From Nitratireductor kimnyeongensis (GTDB lineage Bacteria > Pseudomonadota > Alphaproteobacteria > Rhizobiales > Rhizobiaceae): a DNA stretch of 64,000 bases. The position numbers and the translations under genes were made by a program. The notes under the pieces are model-generated. The model was not told the DNA's origin. It did no database searches and worked only from the letters and a program-made list of their open reading frames with translations. The stretch is taken from the NCBI RefSeq assembly GCF_019891395.1, contig NZ_CP078143.1, forward strand, positions 3,361,001-3,425,000. Reading direction: 5' to 3'. Each line of letters opens with the position of its first letter. Within the stretch, counting starts at the first letter, position 1. Positions 38,974-48,516 of the stretch are shown here, piece after piece.

Positions 38974-39765
38974 CTAGAAGCGTCGCAGTAACGCGCCAAA
39001 TCCGGACAGGCGATCTTCCACGCCCGCAAGCCGAAGGCAATTCCACATCATGGCCTGATTGCTCACAATCACGGGCTTTCGAATCTTCTCTTCCAGCGCT
39101 TCGACAATCTCGAGCGACCGCAATGCACTGCAGCTTATCAGCAATGCATCTGCATCCGGTGTGTCGAGACTGGCGCCGAACTCAAGCAGATAGTCAGGCG
39201 TGATCCGAACCATATCGCGGTCATAGTCCAGTCCAAGACCCGCGTAAGCGGAGATCTCGAAACCCGCTTGAGTGTGCAGATAGCCCACAACAGTGTCGGT
39301 CAATTCGTCCGCGTAGGGGGTGCCCACGGCGATACGGCGCACCTGCAGGGCCTCCAGCGCCCTTGTCACGCTGCCCATGAGTGAAGTGGCGCGGGCGGTG
39401 GGGGCGCCCTTGCTCAATTCCGCACAGACGCGTTCTTCTCCCACCGCCACCGTGCCTGAAGTGCAGGCCAGACATACCACGTCAAGAATGTCATCCGGCA
39501 AGATGCGCCCGGCAGTTTCCGCAAGGCTTCCGGTGAGTTGCGCAAGCGTACCGGTCGAGATCTCATGCGGCATGCGAGCCCTGGAGAAGTAAACGCCAAC
39601 ACCCGGCGGAGCCATGCGCACCATATCCTCTTCGACCAATTGATCGTTCGGAAGAAGAACAAAACCGATCTTGGCGCGTTCATTCCGGCCTGAGTCGAAT
39701 CGTATCGGGGAGTTTACCTGCCGCTTCCGGGGCTTTAGCGGCGAATTTTCTGGTTTGTCGAGCAT
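38974..39765 (-). CDS. Asp/Glu racemase superfamily protein, EutA / maleate isomerase-like
   Basis: The product of about 263 residues belongs to the maleate cis-trans isomerase / arylmalonate decarboxylase group, which also includes EutA of rhizobial ectoine breakdown. The first catalytic-type Cys is in VVCLACTSGTVAVG (near residue 100) and the second in DALLISCSALRSLEIVEALE (near residue 212); AVGTPYADELTDTVVGYL lies between. The ATG at 39765 was preferred; a TTG at 39795 would extend it by ten residues. No other ectoine genes are nearby, so the substrate is open. Confidence 0.78.
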   Translation of the reverse strand: MLDKPENSPLKPRKRQVNSPIRFDSGRNERAKIGFVLLPNDQLVEEDMVRMAPPGVGVYFSRARMPHEISTGTLAQLTGSLAETAGRILPDDILDVVCLACTSGTVAVGEERVCAELSKGAPTARATSLMGSVTRALEALQVRRIAVGTPYADELTDTVVGYLHTQAGFEISAYAGLGLDYDRDMVRITPDYLLEFGASLDTPDADALLISCSALRSLEIVEALEEKIRKPVIVSNQAMMWNCLRLAGVEDRLSGFGALLRRF

Positions 39766-40000
39766 TTGGCCCTGTCGTTGCGCATTGTCGTTCAAGCCTG
39801 AGGATCGCCTCTTTTGTATCTGTTGTGCTGCCGGGCGAGCGACGTGGATGCGTCGCGTTTGGGGCAGGAGGCCTGTCTAAGATCCTTCGTGATGATACAG
39901 ACATACACCCATTGTCACCCCGACCAAACCCCCGCCCTCGATCAACCCCCTGCCCAGATGCGGGGATGCGCAAACTATGGATCGCAAGCCAGGAACTGGG

Positions 40001-40246
40001 TCAGTCTCTCGCTGTGACGAACCAGGCGGTCCTCCGCATACGCGCAAGCGTGGCAATATCGAGCTTTTCTGTCTTGATGGAAGCCATCGCGATTTCGATG
40101 AGTGCAAGATGGATTTGCTGATGACTCCACCCACGCTCCCGAGCCGACTTCACAATGCGCGTCAGTGCCGGCTCTATCGCGTCTCGGCAGGTCTGCGCCT
40201 CGACGACAAAGTCGACCGGCGCACAGGTCTCAAATGCGAGCGACAT
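40001..40246 (-). CDS. Hypothetical protein (81 aa)
   Basis: A well-formed small gene: GGGGGGAAAGC precedes the ATG at 40246. The product (MSLAFETCAPVDFVVEAQTC... ending WFVTARD) looks soluble and largely helical, with an IHLALIEIAMASI segment. I recognise no family. It lies alone between the EutA-like gene and the symporter, which runs the other way. Confidence 0.6.
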   Translation of the reverse strand: MSLAFETCAPVDFVVEAQTCRDAIEPALTRIVKSARERGWSHQQIHLALIEIAMASIKTEKLDIATLARMRRTAWFVTARD

Positions 40247-40430
40247 GCTTTCCCCCCGGAACCGTCGTTAAGTTCAGATCGATAGGCAAGTTGATTGTGC
40301 TGATGGAGATACCACAACCTACGCATCTGGACGAGTGCACTGATCGAGGTAGTCCCAGTTGCTGCTGGCGAGCGTTACGAAAAGGTTAAAATCACTCTGG
40401 TTGCCCTGTTTCCAAAGGGATTGGGCATAG

Positions 40431-42014
40431 ATGAATGGCCGGGTCTATCGAGCACCAGTCCGCTTGTGGACGTGTGTTTCTTTTGGTGTGCTGCTCTTGA
40501 TTGTGGTCTATTCTGTCGCACCGGGCAGAGGGCCACAAAGTGCATTTGCGAAAAGCGAGGGTGCGACAGTGACATTCATCGAGAGCTTATTTGGCGTTAT
40601 CGGAGACTTAACCTGGGGGTGGTCCCTCATCCCAATTCTTGTCGTCTTAGGCATTTTCATCACCGCGTTGACCGGGTTCGTTCAGCTTCAGTTCTTCAGG
40701 CGCATGTTCCGCGTCCTCTCTTCAAAAAATCAAAGCGGAGACCCCAATGCGATCTCCGCGCGTGCAGCACTTCTCGTTTCCGTCGGGGGACGCGTCGGCG
40801 GCGGCAACATCGCCGGCGTGGCAGTCGCCATTACCCTTGGTGGGCCAGGCGCAGTGTTCTGGATGTGGGCGATTGCCCTGGTGGGCATGGCGACAAGCCT
40901 CGTCGAGTGTTCGCTGGCGCAGCTGTATAAACGCCGCGAAGCAGACGGCACGTTTCGCGGCGGTCCGGCCCGCTCCATCATTCATGGTCTGGGTGAAGAG
41001 TATAAGTGGCTCGCCGTCCTTTACGCGATCTGTCTGATCGCGGCATTCGCCATTGGGTTCAACGCATTTCAGGGCAATACGGTCGCCGGCGCCGCGCAGG
41101 AAAGTCTGGGGATAGACCGCATGTGGTCGGGCATCGTTCTGACCGTGATCTCCGGTTTCATCGTCTTCGGCGGAATCCGTCGGATTGCGAAAGCCGCCGA
41201 TGTCGTGGTCCCCGTCATGGCGATTGCCTATCTGTTGATGGCGGTGGTCATCATTCTTTTGAACATCACGGAACTTCCCGGTGTTCTCTATTCCATCGTC
41301 ATGAACGCGTTCGGGCTGGAGCAGGCCGTTGGCGGCGGCATGGGTGCAGCGCTGGCACAGGGGCTGAGGCGTGGCCTTTTCTCCAATGAGGCTGGGCTTG
41401 GTTCTGCGCCCAATGTGGCCGCCACGGCCGATGTGCGCCACCCCATCAGCCAGGGCATCACCCAGTCGTTCTCGGTCTTTATCGACACGATCGTGATCTG
41501 CAGCTGCACCGCCTTCGTTATCTTATTGGGCGATGTGTATACGCCAGGTGCTGAGGCTATCGATGGCGTCGTCCTCACCCAGCAGTCGCTCGTTTCTCAC
41601 CTGGGTGAATGGACCCAGTATTTCCTGACCTTCATCCTTCTTCTCTTTGCCTTCAGCTCGATCATCTACAATTATTATCTGGGCGAGAACGCCTTGACGG
41701 TGATCAGCGAACATCCGCTGGTCATCAACGCGTTGCGCGTGGTTGTGATGGGGATTGTCTTTCTTGGCGCTGTGGCGCCCGGCGCGACCGCGGTCTTCTT
41801 CTTCTCTGATCCGATGATGGGCATCCTGGCGCTGGTCAATCTCATCGCCATTATGATGCTTTTGCCCACATGTCTGAGGATATTGAAGGATTTCAGAGAG
41901 CAGCTGAGAGCAGGTGTCGAAAGGCCGGTGCTCGATCCGGAAAAATTCCCGGATCTGGATATCGACCGTACTGCCTGGACCGGAAAGGTGAGTGGCGAAT
42001 CGTCAGTGGCTTGA
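40431..42014 (+). CDS. Alanine/glycine:cation symporter (AGCS family)
   Basis: An inner-membrane sodium-coupled amino acid importer. The 527-residue product has about ten helices and the AGCS signatures VGGRVGGGNIAGVAVAITLGGPGAVFWMW and RRGLFSNEAGLGSAPNVAATADVRHPISQGI. N-terminal residues 1-45 form an extra hydrophobic leader (LWTCVSFGVLLLIVVYSV). Substrate is presumably alanine or glycine by family. It has no obvious partner genes. Confidence 0.93.
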   Translation: MNGRVYRAPVRLWTCVSFGVLLLIVVYSVAPGRGPQSAFAKSEGATVTFIESLFGVIGDLTWGWSLIPILVVLGIFITALTGFVQLQFFRRMFRVLSSKNQSGDPNAISARAALLVSVGGRVGGGNIAGVAVAITLGGPGAVFWMWAIALVGMATSLVECSLAQLYKRREADGTFRGGPARSIIHGLGEEYKWLAVLYAICLIAAFAIGFNAFQGNTVAGAAQESLGIDRMWSGIVLTVISGFIVFGGIRRIAKAADVVVPVMAIAYLLMAVVIILLNITELPGVLYSIVMNAFGLEQAVGGGMGAALAQGLRRGLFSNEAGLGSAPNVAATADVRHPISQGITQSFSVFIDTIVICSCTAFVILLGDVYTPGAEAIDGVVLTQQSLVSHLGEWTQYFLTFILLLFAFSSIIYNYYLGENALTVISEHPLVINALRVVVMGIVFLGAVAPGATAVFFFSDPMMGILALVNLIAIMMLLPTCLRILKDFREQLRAGVERPVLDPEKFPDLDIDRTAWTGKVSGESSVA

Positions 42015-42082
42015 TCGCTGCGTGAGATCCGCCTCGTTTGGCGTAGGGGCAGGGCAACCTGCCCCTTTTCATGTTCCGGACT

Positions 42083-42331
42083 TCAAAAGCCCAACAATAT
42101 GGCCGCTGCAATCGACATCGCGACGGCCAAAGCCGTGAGAGCGACAAACACCCGGGCCTTGTCGAGGAACATCGCATATCCGGCACCCCAGGCCGACGTG
42201 CCTGCTCCAAGCGCGAAGAAGAATGCATCCCGCTCTCCAAAGGAAAGCGCGGCAGCCATCAGTCCGCCGATCACGATGGCTCCGAACGTTACGATGGTTG
42301 CAGCAGCATAGGCGTCGTAGCGGTCGTTCAT
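42083..42331 (-). CDS. Hypothetical membrane protein (82 aa)
   Basis: Starts at ATG 42331 with AAGGGACCAAGA upstream. MNDRYDAYAAATIVTFGAIV... shows three hydrophobic segments (about residues 9-28, 35-52 and 58-80), so a small integral membrane protein. No family recognised. It lies convergent to the symporter and divergent from proV. Confidence 0.55.
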   Translation of the reverse strand: MNDRYDAYAAATIVTFGAIVIGGLMAAALSFGERDAFFFALGAGTSAWGAGYAMFLDKARVFVALTALAVAMSIAAAILLGF

Positions 42332-42546
42332 TCTTGGTCCCTTCAAAATGCACTTTATGGCGTCATGGACGCCCTCCCGCAGGCTTACCACTAGCAGGTC
42401 ATTTCGTCGAAAGAAACGCTTCTTGCGGAGGCATCCTTTCAAGGGCTGGGCTGAGGGCTCAATCGCATTGAACGCTGAATTAATTTTCACTGACTGTTGC
42501 GATTCGAAATAACGCGCGTTATGTCATGACCCATGTATGGTATTTT

Positions 42547-42633
42547 CACATGAAATGTGAGGCTGAATGAAGTCTCGCAGAGCGAATGCAGAATGCAAGC
42601 GTATGTGAAATATTTTACAGGTGTTCGACCTGT
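42547..42633 (+). promoter_or_regulatory. Two inverted repeats upstream of proV
   Basis: CACAT-GAA-ATGTG (42547-42559) and ACAGGT-GTTCG-ACCTGT (42617-42633) lie in an AT-rich 180-base leader before proV. Either could be an operator for osmotic or substrate control; no regulator gene is adjacent. Confidence 0.4.
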
Positions 42634-42670
42634 ATTTCATTTTCCATAAAATAATCAGCCAAGAGGAATC

Positions 42671-43921
42671 ATGAAATCCAAGCTGCGGGTCGAGAATGTT
42701 TACAAGATATTTGGTGATCACCCAGAACAAGCGCTCGAAGGTCTGAAACAGAGCAAGACCAAGATCGAGATTTTTGAGGAAACAGGGCAGACCGTCGGCG
42801 TTCAGGATGTCAGTTTTGATGTCCGCGAAGGCGAGATTTTCGTGGTCATGGGGCTTTCTGGCTCCGGAAAGTCTACACTCGTCAGAACCCTGAATGGCTT
42901 GATCCCCCCCACGTATGGGAAAATCCTGATCGACGAAGACGATGTGGCGAGCTGCTCCGCTGAGCGCCTGCGCAGGGTGCGGCGTGAAAAGATCACAATG
43001 GTGTTTCAGCATTTCGCGCTCTTTCCCCACAAGACCGTCGCTGAGAACGCGGCCTATGGGCTGAAGATCAAGGGAGAAGGAGCCTCCTCGCGCCGCGCAA
43101 AGGCGCTGGCAGCGCTGGAGCAGGTTGGTCTTGCGGCCTATGCCGACAGCTACCCCGACGAACTGTCGGGCGGAATGCAACAGCGCGTGGGGCTTGCGCG
43201 AGGGCTCGCCACCGACCCACAAATTCTGCTGATGGACGAGCCCTTCGGCGCGCTCGATCCGCTCATCCGCCGCGAAATGCAGGAAGAGCTTCTTCACCTT
43301 CAGAAGAAACTCAAGAAGACGATCATCTTTATCACCCATGATCTCAATGAGGCACTGCTCCTGGGCGACAAGATCGCCATCATGAAGGACGGCCGCTTTG
43401 TTCAGGTCGGGACCGCGCAGGAGATCGTTGACAATCCGGCCGACGACTATGTCGCCGCCTTTGTCGGTGACATCGACCGGGGCCGAGTTTTCGACGCCGC
43501 GCACGTCGCCGAACGCCCGATCACGGTAGAGCTCGGCGAAAAGAATGCGGCGGAAAAGGCGCTCGACCTGATGGAAGAGCACAACCGCAATGCGCTCTAT
43601 GTTGTCGAAGAGGACCGGATCGCCGGTCTCGTGACCTATCAGGAGCTGGCGGTGGCCGCCCGCGAGGAAGGCCGCACAGATCTTTCGGAAGTGCTCGTGA
43701 CGGAGGTCCCCACGGTTTCGCGCGAGACACCACTTAACGAACTTTATGGCGCGGCAAGCGCTGGTTATCCGATCGCTGTAGCCGACAAGCGCGGCCGCCT
43801 CGCAGGAGTTATCGAACCGCAGGCGGTGTTCTCCCAGCTTTCAGGCGAGGAGAACGAAGAGGCCGGCTCCACAACGGATCAAGCAGTGGCCAGCTCCGCA
43901 GAGAAAGGAGAACGCCAATGA
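42671..43921 (+). CDS. proV: Glycine betaine/proline ABC transporter ATPase
   Basis: ProV drives uptake of betaine-type osmoprotectants. The 416-residue ATPase has Walker [24 protein letters not shown], Walker [13 protein letters not shown] and THDLNEAL, with the ProV-type N-terminal extension and a C-terminal tandem CBS region (about 275-395) that in homologues senses ionic strength. Good ribosome binding site AAGAGGAATC. Its stop overlaps the proW start (ATGA). Confidence 0.95.
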   Translation: MKSKLRVENVYKIFGDHPEQALEGLKQSKTKIEIFEETGQTVGVQDVSFDVREGEIFVVMGLSGSGKSTLVRTLNGLIPPTYGKILIDEDDVASCSAERLRRVRREKITMVFQHFALFPHKTVAENAAYGLKIKGEGASSRRAKALAALEQVGLAAYADSYPDELSGGMQQRVGLARGLATDPQILLMDEPFGALDPLIRREMQEELLHLQKKLKKTIIFITHDLNEALLLGDKIAIMKDGRFVQVGTAQEIVDNPADDYVAAFVGDIDRGRVFDAAHVAERPITVELGEKNAAEKALDLMEEHNRNALYVVEEDRIAGLVTYQELAVAAREEGRTDLSEVLVTEVPTVSRETPLNELYGAASAGYPIAVADKRGRLAGVIEPQAVFSQLSGEENEEAGSTTDQAVASSAEKGERQ

Positions 43922-44850
43922 TCAGCCCTGCCGATCTCGTTCAGATCCCGCTCGACGACTGGGTGAACAGTTTCGTTCGCGACTTTCTGGTTCCCAATTT
44001 CCGCCCCCTGTTCCGTGCAATGCAGACGCCGGTTACCGCCGTTCTCGGCTGGCTTGATGCGTTCTTCCACTGGTTACCCATGCTGGTGTTCACTGCAGGC
44101 CTTACGCTGATTGCCTGGCGCACGGCCGGCCGCGGAGTTGCCATTTTCACCCTGATCGCACTCGCTTTCATTGACATGATCGGGCTCTGGTCGGAGACCA
44201 TGACCACCTTGTCGATGATCATCACCTCGGTGTTGTTCTGCGCGATAATCGGCATTCCGCTGGGCATCTGGAGTGCACGCAGCGACCGTGTGCTCTTTGT
44301 CGTGCGGCCCATTCTGGACATCATGCAGACGATCCCGTCATTCGTCTATCTGGTGCCGATCGTCATGCTGTTCGGTGTGGGTATGGTTCCTGGCATCATC
44401 GCCACGATCATCTTCGCCCTGCCGCCCATTATCCGCCTCACCAATCTGGGAATCCGCAATGTGCGCGGTGACCTGGTCGAGGCTGCGGAAGCGTTTGGTT
44501 CCACCCGCTGGCAGATGTTGTGGGAAGTCCAGTTTCCGCTGGCCCTGCGCACCATCATGGCGGGTCTCAATCAGACCTTGATGCTCGCCCTGTCGATGGT
44601 GGTCATCGCAGCACTTATTGGCGCTGGCGGACTTGGCCTCACGGTCTACACCGGGCTTGGCCGTCTCAACGTGGGAGCAGCCACCGCGGGCGGCATCGGC
44701 ATCGTGCTCCTGGCGATCATCCTTGATCGCATCACCCAATCGCTCGGCGAAAAGAAAGCCGTGCACACGCCTTCGCTCTGGCAGACGCTGCGCTCGATGT
44801 TTGCGTTCGGTAAGCCGGGTGACGAAGAAAAAGCGGGCAAAGCCGCATAA
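43918..44850 (+). CDS. proW: Glycine betaine/proline ABC transporter permease
   Basis: The 310-residue permease has the binding-protein-dependent transport fold: IPLGIWSARSDRVLFVVRPILDIMQTIPSFVYLVPIVMLFG and the EAA loop LVEAAEAFGSTRWQMLWEVQFPLALRTIMAG. It forms the membrane channel for ProV and ProX and overlaps proV by four bases. Confidence 0.95.
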   Translation: MISPADLVQIPLDDWVNSFVRDFLVPNFRPLFRAMQTPVTAVLGWLDAFFHWLPMLVFTAGLTLIAWRTAGRGVAIFTLIALAFIDMIGLWSETMTTLSMIITSVLFCAIIGIPLGIWSARSDRVLFVVRPILDIMQTIPSFVYLVPIVMLFGVGMVPGIIATIIFALPPIIRLTNLGIRNVRGDLVEAAEAFGSTRWQMLWEVQFPLALRTIMAGLNQTLMLALSMVVIAALIGAGGLGLTVYTGLGRLNVGAATAGGIGIVLLAIILDRITQSLGEKKAVHTPSLWQTLRSMFAFGKPGDEEKAGKAA

Positions 44851-44953
44851 GGCACCGTCCGTCTCGCGGAGCGCGAACCAGCGTTCCGCATTCACTGGCA
44901 GAGGCCACGCCCTGCCACAATTGTCGAACACGTATTTATGGAGACTGCTCGAT

Positions 44954-45964
44954 ATGACTGGTCTTAAGAGAAGCATTCCCGCAATCGCAGCCCTCGCGCT
45001 GCTCGGCTCTGTCGCCATGCCGGCGATGGCACAGGACGGCCCGGGTGCGGGCAAAACCATCAAGATGGCGCAGGCCACCTGGGACACGGGCTGGTTTCAC
45101 GCTGAAATCTACAAGCAGATGTTTGAAGAGCTTGGCTACACGGTTGAAGGCCCGACCACCCTCGATAATCCGCCTTTCTACCAGGCGGTGGGGTACGGCG
45201 ATGTCGACCTCTGGGTGAACGGTTGGTTCCCGATCCACGACACCTATCGTCCGGCTTTCGAGGCAACGGCGGAGATCGTCGGTGCTGTTGCAGCGGGTGG
45301 CGCGCTTCAGGGCTATCTCGTCGACAAGGCATCGGCTGAAAAGTTCGAGATCAAGTCGCTTGACGATTTCAAGCGGGACGAAGTGAAGGAAGCTTTCGAT
45401 CGCGATGGCGATGGCAAGGCCGATCTCGTCGCATGCCCGCCCGGTTGGGGCTGTGAGGTGGCGATCGAGGATCACCTGACCGCTTATGATCTCAAGGAAC
45501 ACATCAATGAGATCAAGGCAAGCTATTCTGCTTCCATGGCAGATGCCGTCGCGGCTTATGAAAGCGGCGAGCCGATCCTGTTCTACACCTGGACGCCCAA
45601 CTGGACGGTCAACGAGCTGAAGATCGGCGAGGATGTTGTCTGGATTCAGGTTCCTGAAGAGGCGACGGATGAGAACGCGGCTGCCGGAATCGATGGCTGT
45701 GTCGCCGATCCTTGCGTCATGGGCTTCGAGGCCAATGACATCGTGCCGGTCGCCAATTCCGAGTTCCTTGAGGAGAACCCGGCTGTCGCGACGCTGCTCA
45801 AATCGGCGTCCATTCCGCTCGAGGACATTTTTGCCCAGAACGCGGCCATGAACGACGGCGCCGACAAGCCGGAAGACATCAAGAAGCAGGCTTCGGACTG
45901 GATTTCCGACAATCGCGATACTGTTGAAGGTTGGCTGGAAGCCGCCCGCAAGGTAGGCGAGTAA
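44954..45964 (+). CDS. proX: Glycine betaine/proline ABC transporter binding protein
   Basis: The periplasmic ligand-binding protein of the importer. The 336-residue precursor has a signal peptide (MTGLKRSIPAIAALALLGSVAMPAMA) and shares ProX hallmarks: DGDGKADLVACPPGWGCE, FYTWTPNWTVNELKIGEDVVWIQVP and FAQNAAMNDG. The tryptophans in these motifs form the betaine cage in homologues. The start at 44954 was chosen at the signal peptide. A perfect terminator follows, closing the proVWX operon. Confidence 0.93.
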   Translation: MTGLKRSIPAIAALALLGSVAMPAMAQDGPGAGKTIKMAQATWDTGWFHAEIYKQMFEELGYTVEGPTTLDNPPFYQAVGYGDVDLWVNGWFPIHDTYRPAFEATAEIVGAVAAGGALQGYLVDKASAEKFEIKSLDDFKRDEVKEAFDRDGDGKADLVACPPGWGCEVAIEDHLTAYDLKEHINEIKASYSASMADAVAAYESGEPILFYTWTPNWTVNELKIGEDVVWIQVPEEATDENAAAGIDGCVADPCVMGFEANDIVPVANSEFLEENPAVATLLKSASIPLEDIFAQNAAMNDGADKPEDIKKQASDWISDNRDTVEGWLEAARKVGE

Positions 45965-46014
45965 ATCCGCTTGCCGTCAGGGCCTCATTGTTTGAGGTCC
46001 TCGAACACATTTGG

Positions 46015-46045
46015 ACCGCGCGCCTTGTCTGGCGCGCGGTTTTTT
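46015..46045 (+). terminator. Rho-independent terminator of proVWX
   Basis: ACCGCGCGCC (46015-46024) and GGCGCGCGGT (46031-46040) form a perfect 10-bp stem around TTGTCT, followed by a T run. Confidence 0.92.
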
Positions 46046-46077
46046 AATGCGATCACGATCTGCGAGGGTGTCGTGGT

Positions 46078-46356
46078 TTACTGAAGCCTGGGTGGCGACG
46101 TGTAGATCGGCACATTGAGGTCACGCTGGCTCGGCGTCGTCAGGCGGGGTGTGTCCCGTTGGTTGCGCATCCATTCCTGATGCTGATCTTCCAGCATATT
46201 GCGGCTGCGATCCAGTTCACGCTGGATCCGCGCGTCCCGCGCCTGTGTCGCTTCGCTCTCGGGCCTGTTCTCCGCGTAGGCCGGGGCACCCGCCAGCAGG
46301 GCCGCTCCTAAGGCGGTCAGTACCATGTGACTGAAGCGAGCTTTCATGATGCTCAT
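46078..46356 (-). CDS. Hypothetical secreted protein (92 aa)
   Basis: The product begins MSIMKARFSHMVLTALGAALLAGAPAYAE, a clear signal peptide with a cleavage site after AYA, followed by a charged, probably helical mature part (ATQARDARIQRELDRSRNML) and a Pro/Thr-rich tail. No domain recognised. A second ATG three codons in is an alternative start. It lies between proX and tspO, on the same strand as tspO but 41 bases beyond its start. Confidence 0.6.
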   Translation of the reverse strand: MSIMKARFSHMVLTALGAALLAGAPAYAENRPESEATQARDARIQRELDRSRNMLEDQHQEWMRNQRDTPRLTTPSQRDLNVPIYTSPPRLQ

Positions 46357-46397
46357 TTAGGACACTCGGGAGCGCTTGGACCGAGGCATATTGCTTC

Positions 46398-46853
46398 TTA
46401 GTTCAGGAGAAGAATAGCACCATTTAGAAGACCGGCGAACAGCACCCAAGCAGCGTAGGGCAGGAACATTAGGGCGGACATTCGGTCAATCCGCCAACTT
46501 GCGATGACGAAGGCGATAACGGCAGCCGCAAGAAGCAGAATGATCAGGAGCGCGGACCCGATCATGTGAAGCGAAAAGAAAACCGGTGACCAGGCGAAGT
46601 TGAGAACAAGCTGTATCCACCACAGGCGCATCACACTGCTCTGCCGCGCTCGCAGCCATATACGCGCGCCGGCCAACGCGATCAGGACATAAAGCGCTGC
46701 CCATACCGGACCGAATAGCCAGTTTGGCGGATTGAATGCCGGTTTTTCCAGCCCCGCATACCAGGATCCGGGCGTTGTGAGATAACCAATGGCAAGACCG
46801 CCACCGACTACAAGAACTAGAAAAAAGGGGAGAGTGCGAAGAAGCGGCATCAT
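46398..46853 (-). CDS. tspO: TspO/MBR family tryptophan-rich sensory protein
   Basis: A five-helix membrane protein that binds porphyrins in homologues. The 151-residue product has the family features W-rich and Pro-containing KPAFNPPNWLFGPVWAALYVLIALA, WWIQLVLNFAWSPVFF and LPYAAWVLFAGLLNGAIL. The ATG at 46853 follows AGGACAGA; the frame is open further upstream to 46922. Confidence 0.92.
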   Translation of the reverse strand: MMPLLRTLPFFLVLVVGGGLAIGYLTTPGSWYAGLEKPAFNPPNWLFGPVWAALYVLIALAGARIWLRARQSSVMRLWWIQLVLNFAWSPVFFSLHMIGSALLIILLLAAAVIAFVIASWRIDRMSALMFLPYAAWVLFAGLLNGAILLLN

Positions 46854-47093
46854 TCTGTCCTGTTTCTTGGTTCGTACCGGCAAAACCTGCTCACGCTGGA
46901 ACCAGCTTACGCCGCAATTCATTAACGTTTAGAGGGGGCTTGTGTTCCTGCTGCGCCGAAAGGTTGGGCACACAACCAAAAATCTCGAGCGGAAAGCGTG
47001 GCGTCCCGGTTGCGATGCGGCACACGCGTCTGTATTGCCGAAAGAACGCTGCGCCCATTCGCAGAGCCCAACATCCCAGCCAGGGAGGTCCAT

Positions 47094-48515
47094 TTGAGCG
47101 AATCCGAAGGACTGAACGAAAACGTCGAAGCCGAAGCGGAAGGCGCTGAGGCAATGGGCATCTATGATGCGGATGGTGTGGTGGCGGCACCTTTTCTGGC
47201 GCATATCGGCGCAGCGATTGCCGACCGGGATACCATCACACTCCGTCAGGAAATCGGCGCGCTCCACCAGTCCGAAGTCGGTGATTTGCTCGAGGCTCTT
47301 CTCCCCGACCAGCGTCTCGCCCTTGTCGTGCTCATGGGCGATGATTTCGACTACACCGCTCTGACCGAGGTGGACGAGGCTATCCGTCTCGAAATACTGG
47401 AAAACCTACCCAATCAACAGGTGGCGCGCGCCGTCGAGCAGCTCGATTCGGATGATGCGGTTTACATCCTTGAAGATCTCGATCAACAGGATCAGGACGA
47501 GATCCTCGCCGAGCTTCCTTTTACGGAGCGCGTGCGCCTTCGCCGCTCCCTGGGCTATCCGGAGGAAACGGCCGGCCGGCGCATGCAGACGGAATTTGTC
47601 GCTGTGCCGCCCTTCTGGACCGTTGGCCAGACGATCGATTACATGCGAGAGGAGCAGAACCTTCCCGAAAGCTTCGCACAGATATTCGTGATCGACCCGA
47701 CATTCCGGCTCGTGGGCGCTGTCGACCTCGACCGGATCCTGCGCACGAAACGTGGGGTGAAGATCGAGGATATAATGCGCGAGACGCGCCAGGCGATCCC
47801 CGCTACGATGGATCAGGAGGAAGCGGCGCAGATCTTTGAGAAATACGACCTTCTGTCGGCTGCCGTGGTCGATGAGAACGAGCGGCTGGTCGGTGTGCTT
47901 ACCATCGACGATGTGGTGGATGTCATTCAGCAGGAGGCGGAGGAAGACCTTCTGCGCCTTGGCGGCGTCGGCGACGAAGAACTTTCCGACCGTGTCTGGA
48001 CCGCTGCGCGCTCACGCGTGCCGTGGCTTATGGTCAATCTCATCACCGCATTCCTGGCAGCTTCTGTAATCGGCCTGTTTGATGACACGATCGAGAAGAT
48101 CGTCGCACTCGCGATCCTGATGCCGATCGTTGCTGGCATGGGTGGTAATGCCGGGTCACAAACCATGACCGTCACGGTGCGTGCGCTCGCCACCCGCGAC
48201 ATCGACATTTACAATGCCGGCCGCATCATCCGTCGAGAAATGGGTGTCGGCATTCTGAACGGCGTCATTTTCGCCACGCTGATCGGCGTGGTCGCGGCCG
48301 CTTGGTTTCAGGATTACAATCTGGGCGGCATCATTGCGGCGGCGATGATCATCAACATGTTTGTCGCCGCTCTTGGCGGCATCCTCATTCCGCTGCTGCT
48401 TGATCGCGTTGGCGCCGACCCGGCGGTGGCATCGGCGGTTTTCGTCACCGCTGTTACCGATGTGGTCGGCTTTCTCGCGTTTCTTGGCCTCGCCACCTGG
48501 TGGTTTGGAGTTTAA
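47094..48515 (+). CDS. mgtE: Magnesium transporter MgtE
   Basis: A homodimeric Mg2+ channel gated by its cytosolic domains. The 473-residue product has an N domain (about 30-140), two CBS domains (about 145-265, MREEQNLPESFAQIFVIDP and AAVVDENERLVGVLTIDDVVDVI), the plug helix and a five-helix pore with MPIVAGMGGNAGSQTMTV. The start is an inferred TTG at 47094, since GGGAGG lies 5 bases upstream; the frame is open upstream to 46998 but has no good site. It converges on the MFS gene with one intervening base. Confidence 0.93.
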   Translation: MSESEGLNENVEAEAEGAEAMGIYDADGVVAAPFLAHIGAAIADRDTITLRQEIGALHQSEVGDLLEALLPDQRLALVVLMGDDFDYTALTEVDEAIRLEILENLPNQQVARAVEQLDSDDAVYILEDLDQQDQDEILAELPFTERVRLRRSLGYPEETAGRRMQTEFVAVPPFWTVGQTIDYMREEQNLPESFAQIFVIDPTFRLVGAVDLDRILRTKRGVKIEDIMRETRQAIPATMDQEEAAQIFEKYDLLSAAVVDENERLVGVLTIDDVVDVIQQEAEEDLLRLGGVGDEELSDRVWTAARSRVPWLMVNLITAFLAASVIGLFDDTIEKIVALAILMPIVAGMGGNAGSQTMTVTVRALATRDIDIYNAGRIIRREMGVGILNGVIFATLIGVVAAAWFQDYNLGGIIAAAMIINMFVAALGGILIPLLLDRVGADPAVASAVFVTAVTDVVGFLAFLGLATWWFGV

Positions 48516-48516
48516 T

